NCBI GenBank assembly: GCA_964007475.1
Contig: OZ023275.1
Location: forward strand, 26,311,052-26,375,051
Length of the DNA: 64,000 bases
Source of the DNA: Hybos culiciformis
Taxonomy: Eukaryota > Arthropoda > Insecta > Diptera > Hybotidae
Reading direction: 5' to 3'
A program made the position numbers and the translations under genes. Below are positions 1 to 13,440 of the stretch, piece after piece (within the stretch, counting starts at the first letter, position 1; each line of letters begins with the position of its first letter). Under the pieces are notes generated by a model. The model was not told where the DNA came from. It ran no database searches and worked only from the letters and a program-made list of their open reading frames with translations.

Positions 1-965
1 ATTATACAGAATAACATCTGTGTCAAAGAATATTATTTTTAAAGAGGGATCTATGATAATAAATTTTTAGTTAAGAATTTCCTCATGATCATTATGCAAA
101 AATTTTTAAAAATTCTCATCCTCACTTCTTATAGAATGACCGTTTTAGGTTCAATCGTTCAATTACACAAGCCATACAATTATACCCATTTTTAGGGAAA
201 AAGTAGACATAGGTATATATTTTCTTTAAATTTTTCTTTTTAAAAACTTTTCTTAAATAATTATTTTTTATCGTCTGCTTTTTAAAAAAATATCATCTTC
301 ACAACAAAAAAAACATATCAAAATGAAAAAAGTTATTTCTGCCAGTGATAATTTCTTGATTAAATTACTACATATATAGAAACAGTAAAAAATAATAATT
401 TTTCTTAATGTCAACCTACCTATTTATAAAAATACTGAGAAAAAAAAAAAGAGAAAATGAAAAAATAAAAGAAAATATTAAGAATAACAAACAGGATGTC
501 ACATATCAAAATAAACAAAAAAAAATTAATTTTGTATTCATTTATCTCAGTTTTTCGTTTATATGAAATCGTGATTGATGATCTTGATTTTAACTAACTA
601 TGAAAAAATTAAATAAAAAAAAAAATAATACTTAAATTTATTTTCTTCTCTTAGCAAATTTTTCTTTATATTTATGAAAATAAAATATGACTTTAATTTT
701 CACCTCTTTTTGCATTTTGGAATTTTTTGAAAATAATATTTAGGAAAATATTACGAACATAAAAGAATTTAAAATAAAAATGGTAAAAATTCTTTTTTTG
801 ATTGAAGGTTTGTAATAAATATAGATTAAAGAGTAAAGTATTTTTAAGTTTTCGCAAAAAATAAAATATAATTTAAATATATAGTGTTCCTAAAGTTTAA
901 ATAATTCTTTGATAATTAGGAAACTAATGTTAGGTACATACGTAAAATTTCTATGGCTTAGAAAC
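1..965. other. AT-rich DNA, no gene seen
   Basis: Poly-A and poly-T tracts with no open frame above about 60 codons and no repeat of note. Confidence 0.6.
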
Positions 966-1568
966 ATAAAATAGTAGATTATTGTATATGTTAACTAAAT
1001 TTGTTATTAATTAAGAGTATAAATATTTTTAATGCGTTGGGGTTTGTTATGTTGTATTTAGTGCTATAGAATTTTGATCACTAAATGGAGTATTATATGC
1101 GTCAATACACATTCAATTATTTAGATGCATCTGAGTAAATAATTAAAAAATTTAGATGCATCAGCGTATATAATGAAAAAATTTAGATGCATCAGCGTAA
1201 ATAATGAAATCATTTAGATGTTTCGTATTGCATATTACGTAATACCTAAACAAACATAATATCTCTCACAATATTTCAATACAGCCAAATACAAAGAAAA
1301 AAAATGAGAAAAAATTAGAAGAAAAAATATTCTTTCTTTGCAACTACCTCTACCCTACACATTAAAACAGTATATTGGATATGTAAACAAAATTTGTTAT
1401 ACAACTCGTTCTGTATTTACACAAAAATACATTGGCACTTGTCAATTTATATCACTCGACCTTCAGTCTCGTGATATAAGTATTGACTCGTGTCAATGTA
1501 TTTTTGTGTATACAGAACTCTTAATTAATAACAAATTTAGTTTACATATACAATAATCTACTATTATG
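966..1568. mobile_element. Inverted-repeat element with nested hairpin and internal minisatellite
   Basis: The outer arms are inverted copies: 966-1017 (ATAGTAGATTATTGTATATG... TTAATTAAGAG) and 1518-1568 (CTCTTAATTAATAACAAATT... AATCTACTATTAT). The right arm also pairs with 1370-1463, giving a long inner hairpin (1370-1555) with TTCTGTATTTACACAAAAAT on one side and ATTTTTGTGTATACAGAA on the other. Between the arms lie four 31-bp tandem units. The 72-codon frame at 1338-1556 only reads through the hairpin. It looks like a MITE-type element of about 600 bp; the superfamily and target duplication are unresolved. Confidence 0.65.
1119..1236 (+). repeat. 31-bp minisatellite, about four units
   Basis: TTAGATGCATC starts at 1121, 1152 and 1183, and TTAGATG at 1214, exactly 31 bases apart. 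Units continue AGCGTAAATAATGAAAAAA. It lies inside the inverted-repeat element. Confidence 0.85.
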
Positions 1569-4500
1569 ATATAGAAAAACAAATTTCCAGATAACATGTT
1601 TCCAGTTTGTTTATGTTAAATATAATGAATAAAAATATTAAAACTATAATGCAATATTTAAAAGTATTAAATTTAAATCATTATAAATAATCTGAACTGT
1701 GTACAGTAAAATTATTTATATAAAACTAGAAATTATTTTTTTAATGATGTGTACTCTATTCATTAGGATAAATTTTCAATTTTTAATTAGCTTGCTACTT
1801 TATTTATAGTGTATGTGTATACTTTATTCTTTATATGTACATAAAATAATAAAAAGTATTGTATTTATTTTCATATCACATAATAATTATTAAAAAAAGT
1901 GATAATATGAATGATGAGAAAATTTATTTTATGCTTATATGACTTTATTGTCTAATTTTTTATTAAAAAAAAAAGGAAAATTATGTTTTTTTTTTCTGAA
2001 CAAGAAGAAGAAAAAAAGATAAAAAGTGTTATGATTTATTTATTTATATGAAATTGAATATTTATGTTGAAGCAAAGTGTTTTTTTTTCTCTCAAAAACA
2101 GAATTTAATATATAATTACTCAGATGATTCTTAAAACGATTTTTTTTGGAATGGGCAGAAAAATGTATAAAGAACTTTTTTAAACTAAAAAGCGAAGTCA
2201 AAATTTATTTAAAAGTTCATAATATCAGATAATAATAGATAATGATCGTTTTTATTATTATTAAACTTGTCGAACCTTTTAATTCAGAGCTATTGCCATT
2301 ATCCTACCAACATGCGCTCGATCGAAAGTTCGATTTATTATTATTATTAACATATTTTTTGTTTTTATATCACAGTTGTTGGTTTGACATTAATTATACT
2401 GCTATATAAAATGTATAATATATAGTATAATAAGAATTATGTAAATTTTATTGTAAAAAACATTAAAGTACATGGTACAGCTCTTAGTTTTCCAAATAGC
2501 TGTGTAAGTGTTAGTAGGTATTTTTTAATCATTCTTTAAAGAACGTAAAATTGTTATTTCTATTTATACAAATTATTCTATATTGGCAAAATTGATAAAA
2601 ATTAGAAATTTAACAACAATCAGAAAAAGTCAGAAAAAAAATTGAAATGAAACAGTTGTTATAAATAGATTTTTCAATTTTCTTTTATATAAATGCTTTA
2701 AAGTTCTCAATGTGGATTACCTATAGATTTTTTTTGTTCAAATGACTTTATAAATGTATTATGTACATAGGCATATTTCAAAAACATTAAATTTTCTTTT
2801 AGATAATTTGCAAGATAACCTTAAAACGATATTGCTAATAGCATTCATTTCAAAGAATATATTCGATTTAAAAGTTCCGATTTTATTATTATAGCAAAAA
2901 AGTGTATTTTTTTATGGGCAATTTTTATTAAAAATAAATTGTATTAGATTTCTTTTTATGGTTTCTCCCATTGAATTTATTTAAATTTTATTCATAAAAT
3001 ATTATTTTTGCTACGTTATTACGTTCGCTAATGGGCTGGATTTAACATATGCTAGAGGATCAACACAAAAACTTTACCCATTTCAAACAAATGCTGTTTT
3101 AATACAAAAAAAAAATACTTACGTTATTCAACAAATTACCGTTGAATTTACATCAATTTTCCTTTTATGTAAAAAATATAAAATTTTTCTATTTTCAATA
3201 TATATTATACGTAGATGAAAATATTTTATTTTTATATTAGGAATATTCTCGTCAAAAGAACACCAACGAATATATGAATGAAAGTATTGAAAAAAAATTC
3301 CAATTTGGAAACAATCTATATACTGCAATAAAATCTTATTTATTATTGTATTTCTTCAAACCGTAGTCGAAAATTAAGTTTTATGAATTCGCAAACATCT
3401 AACAAATATTCAAAATCAATTTCTCAAATTTTGACAAGATTACAAGAAGCCAGCTATAGTCAAGTGTTATAATATTACTTTTATTATTTATATTAGATTA
3501 TGCATCGAAATTGAAAGGCTCAACAATGTTCTATCCAGGTTTTGCTTAGGATTCGTCTGAATTATTAAATTGACATACTATCATATTGACTATTTTTGAG
3601 ATGATTATTAGACAATGCAATTTTTACAATTAGAGCAAGTTATATTTTGATTTATAAAGTCAAAATGCCGAAAGGATCCTGAGAGAAAAAAAAATTAAAA
3701 GTAGATTTACAATATTTTATATGTTAAAAGAAAATTAATGTAAGCAACTTTGAACAATTTACTTTTTATAACATTAGAATTTTTCTGACATGGTACAGAA
3801 ATAAATAAAAATTTATAAATTTCAAATAAATTTATCGACATTATTATTATAATATAATATAATCTGATATTTCTGTAAAATACAATGTATGCAGTTCCTG
3901 AAGAATACTGAAATTTTATTTTTAAACTATAATGAGCCAACTAACTCACTGATTTAAATCTTACGGATCTTCCAATTGACTTATAGTATAACTCTACCAA
4001 GGTTTCTCATAAGTATATTCATGTTCACAAATATAATACATTATTTTCACTTGACACAAATTTAAAATGTTTAACATGATTGTTTAACCAATTTTATTAT
4101 GAATTTCGATCCTTTTTCAAAACTTAAAAAAAATTAAAATGAGTCCAAAATCTTATATTTTTATGGCTACTTAAAAAAATATAACATTATTATGATAAAA
4201 AAAAAATAATAATGGTCAAAAATATAATAAATATAAAATAATAGAAAATTATTAAAATTAATATGACCAAAGACCCAAAGAATAATGAATTTTGAGGGTT
4301 CTTTAATTTATAAAATTAGTTATAAAATTTATATCTTTTATTAAAACGTGTCCACACATTCTCTTAATGGTTATTCCTATAATATATATTTTTTTACACT
4401 TAACTATATTTTTACACACAATCATATATTACCATTATTTTCTGACTGTCTGATTATGATTTTAGATAGTTTGGGCATTCAGAGATAATAATAATAATAA

Positions 4501-7423
4501 TAATATTTTGTTTGTATCTTGTTGGAAAATAGTTGTTTAGCTATAACACAATGTTAAATCTTCTCCTCGATTCTTATTTATATTTTCTTCTTGGTGTTAA
4601 TATTGATAGTACAAGGAAAAAGTAGTTTAATGATTTAATCAAGGTGGGGAAATAGCGATTGGATTCATTTACTATTATTATGTGTAAGAATTTCAATTTA
4701 ACTTTATAGTAGATACACACAAAGTTCAAGGTCGAGGTATTTAAGAGAAATGTATTAATTTTCGAAATTTGAAACTACTTTATATATAATTATTGAACTA
4801 AATGTACAAAATATTCAATGCACATGATGTCGTTGTTTTTTCACTAATCTAGAATTCTTTTTTAAGATGAAATTACTTTTTAGCTAAAATTTAAAATAGA
4901 ATCATTAAAAATTAGCTTAAACTGTTAGATGTCCTTAATTATTCTTAATCCCCAGCCGTTTTGCTGTAACAAAACATGAAATTCGTTTTTTCTTTTTTTT
5001 TGAGAATTTTATATTTATTCCTCCTTTACATAAAATATACGAATATTTTTTATTTATAATATATTTTGATAATAGTTTTTACTATGGTTATAATATAAAA
5101 TTGAAAAGCTTTTAGCTCAATTAAATGTTCTGACATTATATTCCATTATCAAATTATTTATTTTGTCTAACAAATTAGCACAAATGCAAAAATTTCTCAC
5201 ATTAAAGCTTTGATCTGTTGATTTATAATTTTATTTTATTTATGTTTACATTTTAACATCAACATAACATAATATATAATATAATTTTACAAAATTTATG
5301 CCGTACTTGTTTTACGCAAAAAAAAAATACACTGAGAAAATATTGTGTTAAGAATTTGAATAATAATAAGAAAAAATTTAGAACAGTAGCTCATAGTTCA
5401 AGTGTGGAACTAGTTTTCAACAGTTTATTTTAAAATATTTTCCGGATTTTTTTTTAAGTCCATTTCTAACCTCCAGCCCGGGTTTTTTCAGAGCTAATTT
5501 TTTTAGATCTATTTTGACAACTATCTAATTTTAAGTAGAATTAGATTTATATTGTTAAAAAAATTTGTGCCTACCTTATAAAAAGTTAAGCTCGTAATAT
5601 GATAATTATACAATTAATAATTGAGTGTAAAATGCTTCAGTAAATAAAAAATTGATCTCTTTGCAATCTTATGTAAAGCTGGCACAAACATTTGTTCTTA
5701 CATCTTACATACCACTTTTGATCAGAATCCATGAAAAATTAAAATAAAAAAAATTTAAAATTAGAGTGTTGACAGCTTCAATCTTAGGACAATCTCATGG
5801 CTTAGCTTGATTGAAGTGAAGGACATTATACAAATTTTGGCATCGACACGATTGAAATCGGTCAACAAGGTTAATAGATAGAAGTATTTTAGTGCGTGAC
5901 AGACGTACGAACCTACAGATGGAAAATGAACAGATATAGCGTTTTTAATTATTGATGCAAAACGGGATGAAATACAAAATTACTTATATCTATTAAAAAT
6001 TAGCAAAAGAAACAAAATCGATTAGGTTATGTTGGAAATAAATCTTCTTTGAAGTTCTGATCCAGGAAGTTTATGTGTATGGTGAAAAATATGAAAATTA
6101 ATAAAACTCTTTCGGCAACTGACGAAAAATATTTATTTTTCTATAATTTTCTATCTAATGTTCCGTTTTTTTTTTTTCTGTTCCTATAATATTCAAATAA
6201 ATAAAAACGATCTTATATTTCAAAATCCAAATATTTGAAGCTTTGTCAACATAGGCAATGCCCAAAGACGAAATAAACATAATTCCATTGAAAACAATAT
6301 TTCCAACAAAAATTAAGATTAATTTAATAGGAAACAAGCATTAAGTAATATAAAATAAAATTTTTTAAGAAAAATATTGATTCCATTAAAAATTTCTACT
6401 TCTTGTTTTCAACAACTCAACAAAATTATATTCTGTTCTATTTCATTTCAACATAATAATTTAGCAAAGTTATTTAAAGAAAAAAAATAAGGGCTTTCCA
6501 GCTCTTTTTATTCAAAAGATTTTAAGATAATAAATTTTCACACTTTATCATTTAGAAATAATTTTTCCCAGGCAATCCACCTTCAAAAAAAAAAAAAAAT
6601 CTGTTATTATTTTAGGGGATATTTTCAACTTTTTCTTTCTTTCATTTTTCCACAAGTTTTGTTAAAATTTTAATGAACCTATTAGGGTTGTACATTAAAA
6701 ATTGTAATTGAGATTGCTTTGAGCAAAATTATAAACAAAAAATTATTACAGAATTCTAATGTCATTCTTCTTATGTACATATATATTCTGTTATATGTAT
6801 ATTCATATTTACTTCTAAATTTATGTACATAATATTGCTCATATTTAGAACAAAATTAAATATGTTTAATATAAAATTTTGTTTTAAAGCATATTACTAC
6901 ACATTTACATAATTCGTATTTAAAATTAAATTGTCACCTGCAGGCAAATAAAATGTCAGGATAAGTAAGAATATTATTATTATAATATTTCTTTCTGTCC
7001 ATCTATTAATTTATCATTTTCTTAATAGCTATAACTGAAAATTATTCATTACAATATTGGGAAGATCATAAAAAAAATTAAATAAACAATAAACAAATAT
7101 TAGGTACATTAATTATTTTCCAACTATAGTAGCTTTAAATAATTAAATTTTAATCAAATTGCGATAGTTTTTAAGAACAACCAAATTAAGTATATTTTTA
7201 AAATTATTAAGAAGTATTGTTTTTAATACTTATATTGAAAACTAATTGATTTTGATAGATAGTTGTTGTGCAATCACCGGGCTATTTATCACTTTTTTTT
7301 CGTGAAGTTAGGAGGTGTAATTAAAAAAAACAAATTTTCTTTTTCAATATTTCGTCTTACTGGAAGCCATCATCAGGAAAAAATTGCTCGCTTCATTGTA
7401 TTTTCGAAATTTAATTAAGAATC
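1569..7423. other. AT-rich DNA, no gene seen
   Basis: Frames are short and lysine/phenylalanine/isoleucine-rich, as expected by chance. The (AAT)n run lies at 4484-4505. A less AT-rich patch at about 5760-5960 (with GTGCGTGACAGACGTACGAA) may be an old repeat relic. TCAAGGTCG at 4726-4734 fits the FTZ-F1/ERR monomer consensus but stands alone. Confidence 0.55.
4484..4505 (+). repeat. (AAT)n microsatellite
   Basis: About seven uninterrupted units of AAT/ATA. Confidence 0.9.
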
Positions 7424-7437
7424 GATTCGATCGAATC
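7424..7437. other. 14-bp perfect palindrome
   Basis: GATTCGATCGAATC, preceded by ATC, in a slightly GC-richer patch. Possible dimer binding site or chance. Confidence 0.35.
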
Positions 7438-10400
7438 AAACACATATTAAAAAAGGAAAGATTTGTTCTTTCTAATTTTACGTTTTTTTAAGGTTTAAGA
7501 CACATTTTCAATATATCCCAATTATAAAACTCTGCTTAATTTTACTTCTCTGTATTTTTACATATATACATACATATATTATATTCATATCACGTATAAA
7601 TAACAAGTTTAATTAATTGAATATTTGAATTTGATTTGAGTTACCACAGCAGAAGATACTTATTTACCAGACGGCTTACATAATATTATATATGCATACT
7701 ATTTTTTATTATACTTCCAACATTTTTAATTGTTTCTTTTAGGAAATATTTTACTGAAGCATTAATCATAAATTTTTGTATCCTGGAAAATGTAATTTAC
7801 AAATATAGTAATGTATGATAATTTGACAATATTATAAAAAAAATTATGTTTTATTTTATCTTTTATTTACATTCAAATAAACAAAAGAAATTATACAAAT
7901 TGTTCGATATAAAATGTATATGAAATTATCCATGTTGGCATATCCTGAACATTACATAATTATACTAAAAATAAAAAAAAATTATTTTATGTCAATTTAA
8001 TAAACAATAAAAAAGGTTTTGTCCTATTAACCTTCTTAAATCGTATAGTATTTTTGAAGTAATACTGTGAGAAAATCCATTTTATGTTTCACAAGAAAAA
8101 AATTCTTTTTTTTTCGCTATGAGAAAAGAATTATTCTCTATTCTAGATATTAGCTGAATATATGTGTACAAAATTTCTTAAAATTATGTCAAAGTTTTTG
8201 TTTATATAATATACATTTTATATCTACATTATAAATGTATACAATTAATTTAGAAATATATAAAAATAATTCATTTACTATTTTTAAAAAAGATAAATAC
8301 TTTAAATTAATTTTATTTGTGATTTAAAATTTTAAATTTTTTTAATAAAGAAGGTATTATCAATTGAGTAAAATATCCAATTAGAATCTTTATAATATAT
8401 TGAATTAAAAACTTGTCGATAATTACCACGACCTAAATTCCTAGAACATGAAAAATTTTATTTTTTTCTTTCTGATTACATTTTGTATGTATATTTAAAA
8501 TTTTAAAATATTATAGTTAAATAAGTTTAATATATTAAACAGATAATGTCGTAAATGAAATACACACCGGCCGGTAGAAATTATTTTTACGCAGATTATA
8601 TATATCGTACTGGGAATAGAATTTTTACAAAATAAAGTATAATGTGTATAGGATTTAAAAAGAAAATTAGTTTGGAAAATTTAATTCTGAACAGCTGTTT
8701 CCCAATTCTCTAATATTGATAAAAATATTTTTTCTCATTTTTTTTTTGTGTTTTCTCTGCTTATGTGATACTGTGGCTGTAATATGTACTTCAATCTTTC
8801 TGCTTCAAAATGAAAAAAAAATTCTCTGTAAATAATTCTCTAAAAACAGAAATTTTCGCAGTTTTTTTGTTTTTGGAATACGTTTATACTCATGAAAATT
8901 TTATTTTTATCAAATCTGTATAAATTGCTACAACAGAATCTTTACCATATATTACAGACAGATTCATCTTATTTTATCTGCATTTTTTTTTTCTTTTTTT
9001 TATATCTCTTCTCTGAAAATATTATGCCCACATTCAGAATAAAATAATAAAAAAAAATAAAAAAATATTATACAGAAAAAAGAAAAAAAAAGAACTAATA
9101 AATTTTTGCTAAATAAGGATTCTGTTAAAACATGATGTTTAAATGACGTGAAAATTTTCATTTAGTCTTCGTCGCGAACAGCAAGAAAACGGTTCAAAGC
9201 CAATTTCTTTAATTAATCGCTAATTAAAAAAAAAACAAAAAAACGGTCCTTAAAAACAAACTAAAAAAAAAACATAACTTTTGACACATATTTTTTTGTT
9301 AAATAAATTAATTTTTCATATTTACGAATGTCATAAAAACAAAAGAAATAAAAATAATTTCAAAGTTTTGTTTTAAATTTAAATAGAAAACTACAAAAAA
9401 ATTTAGGTTAAAAGATAAAAAAAAAAATTATTGTGCAGTGACCTTAAGAAAAAGGATGTAAAAAATAAAAAAAATAAAAATAAAATCCTACGGTTTTTTT
9501 TTTAAGGATATACTTATTTGTACCAAAAGGAAATGTCTGATATTGTTATTTTTTTTTTATGGGAAAATAATATCAAAATTTTTTTTCAAAGTGATAAACA
9601 AAAATAATGTAATTTAAAAAAAAAAAATAAATAAATAAGTTAAATAAAGTTTATAGTTTTTATTCCTTATTATTTTTTTCAACTTAAAAGGATTCAAATT
9701 TTTCTTAAATTACATAAATACTGTTTTTTTTTTTTGCTTTTTCATTCATGTTTAAAGAACGTTCGATTTGTGGAAACAAAAAAAAAGAAAACAAAAAAAT
9801 TTTTTTGTATCTTTCCGCATTAAAAACATTTGGTTATATTTATGTTGTAAACGTCATTTAAAGAAAATAAAAAAATTTATATTATATGTATATTTTTGAA
9901 ATTTATATTTTTTTATATTGTTTTGTTTTGATGAAGACATAAAGTCAAAAAAAAAATTAAAATAAAAGCTGAAAATAAACAAAATAAATTTTTTTTGGAT
10001 TTTACCAATGAGAAAGTGGAACTTGGAAATCTATAATAAGAAAACTTTTATTATATAGATTATATAGGTATTGAAAAAAAGGTAAATAATTACAATATAT
10101 TAATTTTTCTTTTTTGACAGGCAAAAAATTAAAAATATGTTTAATTTTAAATAATATTTATTGACCATTATTGTTTAGAGTACAATTTGTGGAGTGAGAG
10201 TTCTGATACCGAAAATAATTAGAGACACAATAAGAGTTAGAAATAAAATATATGTTTATTTCAATAATCAAGCAAATTATTTATCAAGTTCAATACATAG
10301 CATGTGCAATCAACAATTGTAGTTTTGAAGAGCTCTTATTTAAAATTACAAATTACTTTTCACATAAAAATAATTACTTTCTATCGTTGTGCTAAAAACA

Positions 10401-13197
10401 TAATAACAACATTGTCATATTAAATTAAATTTTATTCGTATTTAGAACATATATAGTTACATACATGGATATAATTTAAAAGTTTCTCTATTCAAAACTT
10501 TTAATTCGTTATTCTATATTATTAAAATTTAATATTCTTTTCGATTTCAAATCTTCTGTTTATGACACTTTGATATCCTCTTAGAGTCTAGGTTGAGGAC
10601 ATTTTATTCACAAATGTATGTCCTTTTATCGTTATCAAAAAAAAAGTTCATGAATTTCATATTTTCTTCTTTTTTTTTTTTATTTATTTTATTTGCGTTT
10701 CATACTCATCATATGAATATTGTAGCTGTACCTTGGATGATGACATAACTTGTTTTTACTGCATGTAGCAATCGACAATAGAATTTTTTGTTATGCTTAT
10801 TTTTTACCAATTTTGGTGGTTCTTTATTACTGACATTTCTTCAGCATTTAGTGCAGATATGTACTTTTGAACAATGTCATACAAATAATACAGAAGTTGA
10901 ACGAACTGTCAATGAATTCTATAATCCAGATCAATAAACGTATTATGAAAAATAAATTTTAAATTGATTCTTAAAAAATTTTAAGACTACTGAAAGATTC
11001 TTTTCAATTTATCGAGATAAAAAACATATTTTATGTAATTCTCAATGCTGAATTTTCCAAAATTACCATATTTCCTGAGAATATTTCTCGAATATAGAAC
11101 AAAAGGAATTGATATTTTTCTCACCTGAATTGGTGAAAAAATTGTTATAATTTTCTTAGAAACTTTTCTATAACAAAAATTCAACCTATATTTAATTTCT
11201 ATTTTAAAGCACGAACAAATTTTAACAGCATAAAATTATAATTTATCTAATCTTTTATTTTCAAATTACAAAAAATACATATAATAATTCAAATTTCAAA
11301 ATCTCAAGGAAACAACAAAGATAAAATTTCCAAAGAAAAAAAAAAAAAAACGAAACCAAACCATATTTTCTAATTTTAAATTCAAAAATGTAATGACAAG
11401 AATATTCTTTCTGTATAGAAAATTCTTGAATAGAATATTATTTTTCTCATTTAAAAAATTTAATTTTTTATTTTCATTTACCGTCATTTTAATTGAAAAA
11501 GGTATGTTAAGTAAAAGAAAATGTTCAAATTTCCTTGATCCCTAAATAAATATTCATTAAAAAAAATAAATTTCTTTTTACGAATAATTTTTGTCTATAA
11601 AACTGAAATAAAAGTATTAAATTTAAATTTTTTTTTTTTTTGCTTATTTTTATTACAAATATTTATTTTTTTTTTTGTTGTTTTCATTTGTATATTATAT
11701 ACTTATGTATATTTTCGACATGGGCGCGGATAAAAAAAGCAAAACTTCCTTATAACATATTTCCATTTTTATTATCATTTTCTTCTTCATGAAAAAAAAA
11801 AAAATTATTATAATAAATTCTAATAACAATATTTTCATTTTGTTTATTTGCTAATTTTATATTTTCTGTTTTAATAATTTTTCGGATTTTATATTTTAAA
11901 TAAAATAAATATAAATTGAAAATAAAAGCAGAAGAAGAAAGAGTAAAAGAAAATTTTATTAGACAGATTTATTCTGTCGTCGTCGCTAGTTTAAGTTCAG
12001 TTACAATTACATAGTGGATTGAAAAATTTTTTTCTTATCCATGAAAATCTCTCCTTTCTTTTTTTTTTTTCATCATAATAATTTTGTGTATATATATTTT
12101 GTGTAAATAAATTTTATTATGTTGAATATATATTATCATCTAGATATATATTGTATGTATGTAGAGTTCCATAAGTTAATGGAATATGAAAAAGTGTTGA
12201 TAAACAAAATGTTAAATATAAAATTTTAAGATGATTTTAAAATGAGCGTTGAAAGGGTATTGGCTCAATTGTTGGTAATGAATTTATTATTATAGTTTTT
12301 AATTATAAATTTAATAAATTTTTAATAGTTATTCCAGGTCATAAAAACTTATTTAGTGTGTATACAGAGTGAATATAAAAAAAGGTTTTCAAAGATAGTG
12401 TTTTCCAAAACTAAAATGACAATATTAATGACGGAATGCATGTTATGGTTTATTGACAATATATTTTAAGTCCTAAAAATTATACAAAAAATATTCAATT
12501 TCGACCCCCACCGGCAAAAAATTTTTTTTAATCGTGTTGCAAATATTATTTTGAACTTTTAATTTGTCGATAAATTATAAGTAAAACTCTTACTTTTTCA
12601 AACTGGTGCCTTTAATAACTATTTCTTTTTGGTGTGCAAAAAAAACTCCCACACTACAAATATTATCTCCATTCCATATGCAAACAAAATTTAACATAAA
12701 AAAAGACTCAAAATTATGCAAATAATCTTTTGGTTGACTTATGTACACAATTATGTATATATGTACGGTACGCATGTATGTATATATCTCACATTATGTT
12801 ACGAGTACATTTATTATATTTCTACATGTAATACTAATATTTGCTTTTTGTAAAATTAATTTATAATATATGTTAAATTTATCAAATTTTACCATTATGT
12901 CAAACGAAATATTTTTTTTTATAATTTTCTTTATTGTTAAAAAAGAAACTCAATGAAAACTTATATCTTCGTTTCAGATTAAATGGAATATTCAATTCAT
13001 AAAAAAATAACTGAAACATTTCCTTTTTTTATTATTATTTTTATTAATAATTATAATGATATGATAATCCAAAGAATATTTTATTTGATTTTTGCATAAA
13101 TAATGTTAACTTTTATAACTTTCAATTGGGGCGTTTTTATGTTTCCCCCATTTAATGGGATGAAGAAAGAACGTTTAAATTTAAGAGTTTTGTACTA
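7438..13197. other. AT-rich DNA, no gene seen
   Basis: Very dense A/T homopolymer runs, especially 8.7-10.1 kb and 11.3-12.1 kb. The only GC-rich islands are small: ACCGGCCGGT at 8566-8575 (perfect palindrome), GGGCGCGG near 11723, and ACCCCCACCGGC near 12504. No coding frame. Confidence 0.55.
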
Positions 13198-13440
13198 ATG
13201 ACGGTTCTAATCTTAATATTGCAAGAGAGGCTTGACTTTAAACTATAGAAAAATTAATTATAAAGTTTTGTACTTATTATTAAAAAAAATAAATTACTTA
13301 TAAAATTGATAAAATTGATAACAATGAGGGATCTGAAACTTATATAACGACAAAAGCTTGACTTTAAAGCTTCAAAAAGTTAATTACACATTCTCTGTAC
13401 ACACTAATAAAGAGTTTTATTAGTCATGATTTTGTACTCC
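13198..13440 (+). repeat. Degenerate 126-bp tandem duplication
   Basis: ATGACGGTTCTAA at 13198 and ATGAGGGATCTGAA at 13324 each lead into GCTTGACTTTAAA, then AAAAAGTTAATTA or AAAAATTAATTA, and end in TGTAC. The two units have diverged considerably. Confidence 0.45.

Noticed and set aside
1338..1556. 72-codon plus-strand frame
   Set aside because: It lies exactly across the inner hairpin of the inverted-repeat element and is a side effect of it.
4726..4734. TCAAGGTCG as an FTZ-F1/ERR binding site
   Set aside because: Fits the monomer consensus, but one 9-base match in 64 kb is close to chance and no gene is near.
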